Shown in pieces: positions 24,794 through 34,870 of a stretch of DNA of 64,000 bases. Source of the DNA: Mnemiopsis leidyi (Eukaryota; Ctenophora; Tentaculata; Lobata; Bolinopsidae). The position numbers were made by a program, and so were the translations under genes. How positions within the stretch are numbered: position 1 is the first letter of the stretch; every line of letters begins with the position of its first letter. Below the pieces are notes generated by a model that saw only the letters and a program-made list of their open reading frames with translations, was not told the DNA's origin and made no database searches. The stretch lies in the NCBI GenBank assembly GCA_000226015.1, contig JH153804.1:19270-83269 (forward strand), read 5' to 3'.

Positions 24794-27700
24794 TCACTTT
24801 GCAAATCCTAGCTTCATGTTGATGAGATCCTGGTAAATAACTTGGAAAGAGGGTCGCTTGCTGGGTTCGCTGTTCCAACACTTCAACATCAAGATGTAAA
24901 GGTCATCTGGACATTCATCAGACTTAGGAAGGCGGTAACCACTAGCAACCTGAGTATAGCAACTGTTAGTAACCGCTAGCAACCTGGGTATAGCAACTGT
25001 TAGTAACCGCTAGCAACATGGGTATAGCAACTGTTAGTAACCGCTAGCAACCTGGGTATAGCAACTGTTAGTAACCGCTAGCAACCTGGGTATAGCAACT
25101 GTTAGTAACCGCTAGCAACCTGAGTATAGCAACTGTTAGTAACCGCTAGCAACCTGAGTATAGCAACTGTTAGTAACCGCTAGCAACCTTAGTATAGCAA
25201 CTGTTAGTAACCGCTAGCAACCTGGGTATAGCAACTGTTAGTAACTGTTGGTAACCTGAGTTTAGCAACTGTTTGTAACTTAAAAAGTATACTTTATCAG
25301 TATAGCAACTGTTATTTCTGTACGCAAATTAGTTAGTACATATATGTACTAACTAATTTGCGTATAGTAACTGTGAGTAACCTTAGTATTGTTGAAACAA
25401 AATTGCCACTTGGGAATATTCTCTGTTTTTGTGATAGTTTCGATAAGTGTGCTTAGAATTTAGATAATACTCAATATAAGATAATGTAATATGTATATTT
25501 ATCTTATACAAAAGTACGAGTACTGTTGCAGGCCAGGCCGCTGAACATAATACCCCTTAAATTTTAATTGAGTAATTAACAGAAACCAGTGATCTAATTC
25601 GTAACGAGGATCTTCCACATTAAATTCCTATTGTATTTCGTACCTTGAAAAACGCAATGGTATACAAAAGTTAGCACAGTCGCGGAGCTTGATTATATTA
25701 CAAAGAGCTTAATTATATTACAAATCAATTAAAACATATGGGCTACAAAAAGTGAGTTCTTGTATTTAACAGAACAGATTTTCGCGATAAGTATTTGAGA
25801 GTGCCTATGTCATAAGCTGAATATCATATGCGTTACAATTATCCAGAAGGAAGCCTTTGGCGCGTATGATTAAGTAATACATAATTTATTGTATGGCTTT
25901 AAATCCCTAGTTATCTACGTAATTACGAAGGAGGGGATGTAAAGCAAAAACGAATTTTTGTTCATTAAGCCTAGTTTTTAAGGCTGGCCCAATTTTGAAG
26001 ATGCTCCTTCAAGCTAAAATTAGTTCAGAGTTTGATTATTTAGCCTAGTTTAGAGTGTCAGGTCAAAATGATCATAAGATTTAGATTATTCAACACATAG
26101 GGTATATTCTAGGGTAAGAGCCTAACCTCCCAAATTCATTGAATATATTTTATTTTATATAAAAAAGTTATAGCTTAGCTAGCATCAAGTAAAGACGCTC
26201 ACGTAGTTTAACAAATACAGATACCTTATCAAAGAGAAGAAGACGCATGGACTATAAAACAAATCTTGAGTAGACATTATTTTGAAATAAAATTCATAAT
26301 ATTATATTGTAAATGATAATGGAAAACAATGTTCCAGACTAACACTTCTCTTTATTTGACGATTCTGAAATGTGCCGTAGGGCGTTTTCCCTCGTGTGAT
26401 AAACTCGTAACAAAGAATACCGTAACTCCTGAAGAATGTTGCTATTTTTAACATCGTACGTTAGGAGGTACGCTATGGCAAATAAAGATCAACTGAACCG
26501 ATGGACCTAGGCCATGGAGGATGATAAATGGACCGTCACCAAGTAATCATATGATTTTGATAGAATACTAGTCATTACACCTAGACTAAAACCTAGCATA
26601 TCACAAATTATCGAGTACAAAAAAAGAGCAACTAACCACACATCACTGGATTTTGTGAGAATGTTTTCAGTGAAAACCTCGGGGGCGGTCCATCTGATAG
26701 GAAAAACTGTGGCCTTGCCCACCAAGTTACAGTCTGGGCTATCAGCATATCGGGCAAGGCCAAAGTCGCTAATTTTTACAACACCTTGTATGTTTAGCAA
26801 AATGTGTGACAAAGTTAAGGAAAGATAATGGTGATAGCTAATAGCTAGGCTATAAAATCAGAGTCAGAGAACTGTTGTCAATATCTGGTAAAATGTGGAA
26901 AAAGTGGTAAAAAAAGTAACAATTTTGGCTAAAACAAATAGCAATGCTGAAAACGAGGAGTGTTAGCGAGCAGAAAAGGATATATTTCGGGCAGCGATGT
27001 CGCAGTGCAGAATGTCTTTACTGTGGATGTGATCCAAACCAGCAGCAACCTGACAAAGTGCATATCAAGATAAAAAGTGCTTTATTGGCAACAAATTTAG
27101 TTACACACATGAAAGCAAAAGGCTAAAAAGAGGTTTTTTTCAGATTCAAATCAAACCAAATAAGGTACTGCAGGGTGAATCAAAAAACCTCTAGAGCTTT
27201 GGCAACAAGTCTTTCAGTAGTTAAATCTGGATCAGTGCGCAGCACATCCAGAATCGTTCTGTCCATCAGCTCTAATACATGGGCATGTCTCTTGTTGACA
27301 TTCTGCAGACAGACTGCATACAAGATGACAATATTGTTATGCTTCAAACTCCTGGAAAAATTAATTTATCAATGAGACAATCTTAAAGATTATTTAAATG
27401 ATATCACATTGAGGATGTACATTTAACAATTTTAAAAGCAATTTTCAGGAATTGGGGAAATGAATGAAATAAACAAACGAAAAATAAGTAGTCCATACAG
27501 ACCTCAATATTTCGGCTTCTCTTCTAAAATCTTTGACAGCTTGATCAGAGCAGTAAGGGTGAAGAGCTTTAATAGCAACTTGACAATTTTCCCAAGATCC
27601 TTGGAAAACTGATGCAAATTTTCCTTTGCCAAGCATGATATTAGTGTAACGTAAACTATTTTCTGGGACCTATGGATAGACTGTATTACTGAAAATGATT

Positions 27701-28319
27701 TCATCATATATTAAATTGACATCATTTGAACCACTTTCCTCTGACTATCAATATTTAAGAAACTCTTGTACAGGATTTTATAAACCAACTCACTTCGTAT
27801 GCTTTGAGAGAATCAACTTTCTTGCGATAACTGAGAAGTTGCCTTTTTCCAGTGTCTATTTTTAAAAATGCAACTTCAGTATCCATAAAAATCATCCAAT
27901 TTTCTCGAACTTCAAAACCACACACTCCAAGAAATTGTTCCACTCCAGGATTTGTAAAGAAAAACTGAAAAAGAGATAAAATCTCAAAAAAGAAAAGACA
28001 TTGCTGAACATTGTCTCGTTCCCACGCACAACCTCAAGCGTGCCACCTTAAGCCTTATAGATACCTCCTATTATACCCCATGATAAGACCTCATATTACC
28101 TCTAAGAATCTTTATTACATCGATTTTAAGGCGAGTAATTTCAAGTATGCGAACACTACTTACTGCTGTGTTTCTTTTAATTTTCTTGAATTTTGGTTTA
28201 TCAGGATTGAATAAAACATTTTGGATGAGTTTGAGAAGAGTAAGTGTGACATCAAGAAAATCTTCTTCAGACTTGCAGTTCCAAATATTTTCTATCGCTT
28301 GATCAACTGTGACATCCAT
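24794..28319 (-). CDS. PUB-domain protein tyrosine kinase
   Basis: Predicted cytoplasmic tyrosine kinase with an N-terminal PUB/PUG domain, a fold that in NGLY1, UBXN6 and HOIP binds p97/VCP or related peptides. Eight phase-consistent exons: 28319-28164, 27964-27794, 27669-27503, 27351-27189, 27049-26984, 26803-26637, 26428-26344 and 24949-24794; 376 residues. PUB is about residues 1-105 (DVTLTLLKLIQNVLFNPDKP, KFKKIKRN, NPGVEQFLGVCGFEV). Kinase: Gly loop GKGKFASVF, VAIK lysine, alpha-C RREAEIL, LKHNNIV, catalytic loop HCDIAARN, DFG in KISDFGLARY, RWTAPE, SSDVWSYGILCYE, CPDDLYILMLKCW and RPSF. AARN and RWTAPE mark a tyrosine kinase. HRD is HCD (Asp kept, Arg to Cys), which suggests no classical activation-loop phosphate control. 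An in-frame TGA lies just upstream of the ATG, and an acceptor-like tract near 28373 suggests a 5' UTR exon. No signal peptide or TM segment is seen. Intron 5 is AT-AC. Confidence 0.88.
24935..25260 (-). repeat. 34-bp minisatellite spanning the last acceptor of the kinase gene
   Basis: About nine copies of a 34-base unit. On the minus strand each copy holds the intron end gttgctatac[c/t]cag plus the first exonic bases GTTGCTAG[C/T]GGTTAC (codons VASGY). Only the copy at 24949 leads into the kinase C-lobe exon. Diverged half units continue to about 25380. Confidence 0.9.
25321..25364. repeat. 44-bp perfect palindrome
   Basis: The arms tacgcaaattagttagtaca-ta and ta-tgtactaactaatttgcgta are exact reverse complements of 22 bases with no spacer. 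It interrupts a diverged unit of the 34-bp array. The rest of the intron (25.4-26.3 kb) is AT-rich with nothing recognised. Confidence 0.9.
26804..26983 (-). other. U12-type AT-AC intron in the kinase gene
   Basis: The 5' splice site after AAR-N is |ATATCCTTTT, the U12 consensus. The branch site TTCCTTAAC is a perfect match 11-12 bases before the 3' end, and the intron ends CACAC| (AC). No GT donor gives an open join here: the frame hits TAA within 25 bases. With the AT-AC join, HCDIAARN runs straight into ILLNIQGVVKISDFG, as in other tyrosine kinases. The intron is 180 bases. Confidence 0.92.
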
Positions 28320-29640
28320 AATATGGGCTTCATATCAAATCCGTTTCTTCTTCATTGCAAATTCCCAGCTAGGATTTTAACAATTTAAGTTTTTCAAAAG
28401 TTTTTTATCAAAATAAACAAAGAAATAGTCAACAAAAATCGTAATTCTGGTGTATTTTTTATCAAGGAAATACAAACATACATTTACTGCATGGTTCAGC
28501 AAAAGGACCAATTCTCCAGTACGGAGAACAATATTCATGGGGAGGTGTTGCAAATTAGAAAAAATAAACCTCAATTTATAATACTGTCTACACTTTTATT
28601 ATAGAGAAAAGAATATTATAGAGAAAAGAACATTTAAATTCTGCTTTAGTAAATGACAAATACTATATGTAAAAATAAAGACCACCTATGGCCGGTGACT
28701 TGATTAATTTCAAGCACAAGAACGAGGGCACCTGGGCACGAATCTTGGCTGGGCAGCAGCCAGCACCAAGGGGGGCCATGGGCCAGCAATAAAGCTAAGT
28801 TAAACATTTCTAAACACATCCATATATGTCATCTTAGAAATATTTTAAATTATAGATACCCTAATATAATTTCCAATGTTAACTTACTACATACACCGTT
28901 ATGTTGAATGGACAGAAATCCATGTAGGATGTAAGGATGATGGCAAAGTGATGGGCAAGCCTTTAGCTAACTTTTTTGCAGTTAATACTTTGCAGTACCC
29001 AGGGCGAGTAGAAACCATTAACGGGGGTTTAACAAAGGGTTTAAAAAGACTCGAATTTGGAGTACTTACAAGATATTGTACGGCAGCACGAACCCTCTCG
29101 GGGAATTCTCTCTATTCGCTTCGAATGAGGGTCGGACAAAGTCAGACAAACAAGATACAACTTTACGTGCGCCTGATCACCGCAAGTTTTAGCAGGTGGG
29201 ACAGAATCTTTGGGGATTGGCTCAAAATGTTAATCAAACTGTTAGGGTGACTAATTCTCACACATTAGAGGTAATCGGGACGTTTTGATGAGCTCCTATT
29301 ATTTGGTGAATTTGTATTTTCTGATCCATGTTTCACAATACTGCTGTTAAGGAACATACAGCTTGTGCTTGCAATGTCTGCCCTGCTTGTTAATTACACC
29401 CAATTACCAAATTATACACTCATAACACCCTTCAGCAAGTCACACTTGCTCTTAAGTGACGTCATTGATCAAGTGACCAGCTGGCCCAATCAGCTGGTCA
29501 CATGACTTAGCTAAGTGGCTCTCCAATCTAATCGGCCAACTACTTATGAGCGATCTATAGTTTGGTGTTCACGTGCGCACGTAGAGTTGTATCTTGTAAG
29601 CACAAATGCGTGGCTTGTTAAATCCTGCATTGACCCCCCA
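28320..29640. other. spacer with part of the mosaic repeat
   Basis: Upstream flank of the PUB kinase gene. Module 1 of the mosaic repeat (cggcag..., cgcttcgaatgagggtcgga) lies at about 29083-29150. An open frame at 28876-29250 (+) is partly made of it. No known gene. Confidence 0.4.
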
Positions 29641-29963
29641 CAGTGGCGTAATGTTGTAGCTGTAGTCAATATGGCACCCCTCGGCGGTAAAAAGGCGCCC
29701 CAAAGTGGCGCCCCAAAGTGGCGCCCCAAAGTGGCGCCCCAAAGTGGCGCCCCATGCATAAGGGTTTACTGGAACTATTTGTGAAAATATGGCCGAAAAA
29801 TCTAAATAAATAGTGAAGTTATGAAACCACACACGCGGTTTTGCTAGTCGCGCAGTTAATCTTGCAAAATTGTCCCATATTTTTATGATGATTTAGCGCC
29901 TCCTTATGACGGCGCCCCCCGGTGTAGCCGGGCCGGGGCTGCCGGGGCATCATTACGCCGCTG
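29641..29963. mobile_element. hAT-like MITE with internal 13-bp repeats
   Basis: Terminal inverted repeats cagtggcgtaatg and cattacgccgctg (12 of 13 match) and flanking 8-base duplications acccccca / accccccg (7 of 8), both typical of hAT elements. It is 323 bases with no transposase. Inside, aaagtggcgcccc is repeated about five times at 29692-29755, giving open frames on both strands that I regard as artefacts. Confidence 0.7.
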
Positions 29964-32642
29964 ACCCCCCGATAATCAAGCCGATTTGCACACATATCGG
30001 ATATGTAGAAACGATTATTACAGAGCGTTTGTTCTGAATAACGTACCCATCAATTTTTGGAACTCTTTGTCTAAAGATTGAGGCCTGAATCAAAGACATA
30101 TTGTCTTTAGTTCACATTTGTATGAGTAAATAATTTAAGAAGCTGGATCCCTGGTGAGGATCCTGATGACGAGGATGGTACTTAACATCTGCCTCCAAGC
30201 TAGTATATTTCTAGGTGTGTCAACTGACTTGATATTCTTATCAATACCAAACCTCATTTTATTGATACACTGCCCCTACCTTCGTTTTCGCATGTTAATG
30301 TCATGCGGTCCTTATGAGAGCATTTGACCACTATTAACTATATTCTCTATCAATTTATCCAACCAATAACCATGTGAAATTTTAAAAAGGGGATATCAGC
30401 CCTTCGTTACAGCTGGTCAGGGTTAGATCTGGTTATTATGTAGGGCATATGTATTTCGCGATGGCTAGGTGGGTTGTTTGCTATTTGTATGTTGAACCTA
30501 TGATGACAGGGAATGAACGTTTTTCACGTGTAAAACGGTATTCGGTAACACAATACACATGTTTTGTAGCACATTACCTACCCTAAATTGCAAAAATACT
30601 TTACATTTTGCTAAAATTCCAGAACAAAGCTTGCTGGTCAAACTATTCACAAATAGAAAAAGGTACACACATTTAAAGGGCGATGCTCGTCTAAAATTTT
30701 TTCGAAATAAATTTATGTCACCAGGCCAGAAATGTGCGAGATGGCCGCGACTGTAGGTTATCAACCTACAATTCGCACATGTGACAGAAAAATTAAATAT
30801 TCCATTAATTTGATACAGCAATTCCCATATAAGGATAAAAATTTTTTGAAAAAGGTCACAACTTGACGAGATGATATCCGTCTACCGTTCAGCTTTAGCT
30901 GCGTGAGTCGGGTATCACTGCGACAAGTCACAACGTGAGACAAGTCTAGCCCGTTCGTGCGCGCGCGGCTCTTGTACGGCAGCGCGCACCCCTGTCATTT
31001 TATTCTCATTCGCTTCAAATGTGGGTCGGACTTACCTTGCACTGCGGCAGCAGGTCAGACAACGTCTGACAAGGTCGGACGACTCGGACAAAGTCAGACA
31101 AGCGCGGCTCAAAATTCGGACTGGTCGCTACCTGTTAAGCTTTACCGGGCGATGCGCGGCTCTCTCAATGTTTCCCCTCGATCCCTTCCTACGTTTTTCT
31201 CCGATCAAGCAACAAATAGCTTGTCAGACGTTGCCTGACCTGCTGCCGCGAAGCGCGCGGCGCGGCAGCGAAGCTGCCGCCCCGTAGGGGCCGCAACGCA
31301 AGGCAACAAATAGCCTGAGGTCACCAGGTAAGTTAAGCTGGCCTGGGCACCTGTCCAAATTTGGAGCCGCGGTTAGCCGCGCGCACGTACGGGCTAGGTT
31401 GTAGGTACTTAGCCTTGCCTGGGGACATCAGTTTTAGTCGCTTTGCATCGAGGTGTTACCCGACTAGCAGCTGGCTGCTCTCCTGGCGAGCTTACGTTAG
31501 ACGGATATCATTTCGTCAAGAGCCGAGCCCACTGTCGCGGCCATCTGCATCACGTGCATTTCGAAGAATTAGAAATTCTAGACGCGCATCGCCCGTTAAT
31601 GCAGTGCCCGGTAAACTCTTGCTAAGCCAACATAGCCCTGTGGCTCGCGCCTTATCGGGACGCACATAGTGCATAGGGGGGTTGACGAGATGATATGCGT
31701 CTACCGTTCTAACGAAACGTTCAGCTTTAGCTGCGTGAGTCGAATATCACCGCGACAAATAGGTGAGTTGTCTGACTTCGTCCGACCCTCATTCGACCCT
31801 TATTCTATGGGAATAAAATGACAGGAGGGTGCGCGCTGCCGTACAAATAGGTGAGCTTTTGCGTCGCGCGTCCGTCCTAATTTCGCGCTCAGCTCGCACA
31901 GGGATATACGTGTTTGGCAAGGTTAACTCAGCTTCAGCCTAGTTATAATAGTAATATTTTCATTCTAATTTGTAATCGCAAATCGTATCCAGTATCTGTG
32001 ATCTGTTTTCTGTTTGCGAAATTCAAAGTTAAGCAAACGCATGAGAATGATTTGTTAACAAAAGCGCAAGATAAATTTCTTTCAATCTGAAACAGTTACA
32101 CAGTCAAAGCGATACAACAATCATATCACAACTAATCGACAGCACATTTATCAATTAATTTCTTTGCCCATGTTAATGCTTCAGTCCCGTTAACCCTTCG
32201 CAATTCCCCTGCGAATGACAAGGAACGGTACAAGTAACAATAACACGCGCAAAGAATTTACCAATGACACGTACTTTCATCTGATTGTATTTCAATTTGT
32301 AATTCATTGGCTCAACCAATGATTACAGATATAACTATAATTTGCGCTAGTAAAATTCTAAAGACTGCTCGACTTGTATTGTTTTATGTTTGTCTGTAGT
32401 CACAATTCTCTCGCTCCTACTCTGTACTCATACTTTACAGAAGAAATAGCGTTATCTGTAGGGCCAATCGCTTTAGAGCAATCTCCAGTGAGGTATGAAA
32501 ATATAAATTCCAGGATCAAGGGTCACAATAAGTTGATCAAGGGTTATCCCATCTGATTGTGTCGTTGTTGATCTCCTTTATCTTTCTAAGAGCTGAAGGA
32601 GAGTTCTGTGTTAAGGCATTGACGATAGATATGTTAACTAAA
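29964..32642. repeat. GC-rich mosaic repeat, block 2, and flanks
   Basis: Modules of block 1 reappear rearranged: module 2 at 30680-30773 and inverted at 31536-31600; module 3 (gatgatatccgtctaccgtt, gcgtgagtcgggtatcac) at 30868-30925 and 31685-31760; module 1 at 30975-31105 and inverted at 31770-31846. Around 31235-31300 there is a hairpin cggcagc-gaa-gctgccg beside ggggccgcaacgcaaggcaa. The flanks 29964-30650 and 31900-32640 are AT-rich with nothing recognised. I looked here for a second phosphatase domain of the downstream gene and found none. Confidence 0.55.
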
Positions 32643-34870
32643 TCAGTTATGATCGAACAGTATCTTCCGTTCCCCTTCTAGAAACGAACTTGATATAAAA
32701 TGGACTATGGAGGAACACCATATGGTGCCAACTGTAGAGGACATGATCAAAACATGAAAACGTTTTATTTTGACTTACTGAATTTGAAGCGATTGTCCCT
32801 CAAATTTTCAAAGTGCTTGTTATTGATGATCTTGGCGATAATCTTGTGAACAAAGATGTACTGCAGCTCATTCTGTATCATCAACACTCGCTGAGTCCTC
32901 ATTGCTGAAGTTACTCCCAGGACGTTGATTGTGTCCTCTTTAGAAAGTCGATCCAGAGTATAGTCTATTGCGACGTACACACCTGCGTAGTCGGATCCGC
33001 TCCTGTGTTAAAGATCGCTTGGTTAGAATTTAACTTTAAGCTTTAAGACAAGATTTTTGTCTGTTTTGTCAAATAAAGGGTATTGCCTGCGTTACGGTTA
33101 AAGATCGTTTAAGATCGCTTGGTTAGAATTTAAATTTAAGCTTTAAGACAAGATTTTTTTGTCTGTTTTGTCAAATAAAGGGTATTGCCATTGGGGAATC
33201 ACAACTTGTGGCTAGAAATGACTATGTATCTTGGGGAATAACAACTAATGGCTAAAAATAACTATGTAACTTACGGGCTGTGAATTAGGACAGGTTCGCG
33301 CCTATCCTTCGTGAGGAAGCGAGTGTAGTACATAAAGTCGATGAAAGCAGCCTGGTCTGGTACCGGACCCCTCCAGTTAGTAAGGTGGTACTGTTTCACC
33401 GTCACAGCCGTGCTGGAGCCTGTCGGCAGCAGCTCAAATGTACGCTCGATAAAGTTTGGATAGAGGGTGTCCGTAAGGAGGGACACTCTGAGGTTTCCGT
33501 ATGTGTACTCTTCGTCTGGCCAATATTTAGCACACTTGTTCTGGGTGGACAAATTGGTCTTCAGTAAACGTGTTGTTGGATTGAGAAACAGACACAGTTA
33601 ACAGAAACAGGACAGAACATAGCGAACACATGGGACAACAAGCCTAACAAAGGACGCAACCTAGTTAACACAAGACATAGGACGACAGACACAGGACACA
33701 ACCTAGTTAACACAAGACATAGGACGACAGACACAGGACACAACCTAGTTAACACAAGACATAAGACGACAGACACAGGACACAACCTAGTTAACACAAG
33801 ACATAGGACGACAGACACAGGACACAACCTAGTTAACACAAGACATAGNNNNNNNNNNGTTAACACAAGACATAGGACGACAGACACATGACACAACCTA
33901 GTTAACACAAGACATAGGACGACAGACACAGGACACAACCTAGTTAACACAAGACATAGGACGACAGACACAGGACACAACCTAGTTAACACAAGACATA
34001 GGACGACAGACACAGGACACAACCTAGTTAACACAAGACATAGGATGACAGACACAGGACACAACCTAGTTAACACAAGACATAGGAAGACAGACACAGG
34101 ACACAACCTAGTTAACACAAGACATAGGACGGCAGACACAGGACGCAACCTGGTTAACACGAGACACAACATTTCGAACAGGACAAAACAAAATTTGTAA
34201 ATGTTGTTGGAAGCAAGAACCAAGTGGTTTTACACACTGTTGCTTGTACAATGTACAGCACTGCCATATAAGGCCAACTTGCAACCGGGGTGTCTGTGAT
34301 AATGTTAAATGTGATAATGTTAACAAACAAAATTTCGCTTACCGGGCTATCAGGATCTCCATCACAAAGACAGATAATGTAGAAAGACCTGTACTCGTAC
34401 GCCATTCTCCAGAAGTCTGCCTTGGTGTTGTTCAGAGGGTTCTGAGTGACTATGTACTCCTTTGGTCGGGTATACCTGATTAAGGTAATGTTAACCACTC
34501 TGTTTGAAACGATCATCATCTTCGCAGTTATAATCAATTGCAGTTTTAGTATGACGCATACTTTATGACTCATACTTTCATTCTCACAGACAGCCATTCC
34601 CTTTTCGATGATATGATATTTAGCGATAATGAATTTCAAATACGAAATATCTTAATACCCGTTGATAAAGCTAGCGTTGATATACTCAGAGTAAGGCACA
34701 TTTTTCTTCAACGTCAACTTCACTCGCGACAGGTCGTAAGGAATGACATTTTGGTATCTGTTTTTCTTGAGGTTCTCTTCCTGCTGTCCTGCTGTCTTGC
34801 TGGACTCGTCGCCGTGCGGAATGTTCGCAAAATCTTCCAAGAACTTCTCATTGTTGTTTGACGAGAACTC
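32643..34870 (-). CDS. receptor gene: cytoplasmic pseudophosphatase exons
   Basis: Exons 34870-34659, 34475-34343, 33558-33275, 33002-32779 and probably 32731-32643. The PTP fold is clear: KKNRYQNVIPYDLSRVKL, YSEYINASFINGY, KEYIVTQNPLNNTKADFWRM, KCAKYWPDE..YGNL, VKQYHLTNWRGPVP, PVLIH, YVAIDYTLDRL and MRTQRVLMIQNELQYIF. The signature HCSAGVGRTG is replaced by HSPSGSDYAG, which removes both the nucleophilic Cys and the P-loop Arg, and WPD is WRG, which removes the general acid. The pTyr-loop NRY and the Q-loop Gln are kept, so phosphotyrosine or protein binding may remain. No second PTP domain is found downstream. Confidence 0.85.

Noticed and set aside
29515-29832. Overlapping open frames on both strands rich in GAPLWGA / KVAPQSGAP
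   Set aside because: Translations of the 13-bp repeat inside the MITE.
28320-32642. Search for a D2 phosphatase domain
   Set aside because: No frame on the minus strand shows KNRY, TQGP, WPD or HCSAG motifs.
33561-34223. 220-codon minus-strand open frame of LCLVLTRLCPVSV repeats
   Set aside because: It is the translation of the 42-bp intronic minisatellite, crosses the N gap and has no splice or homology support.
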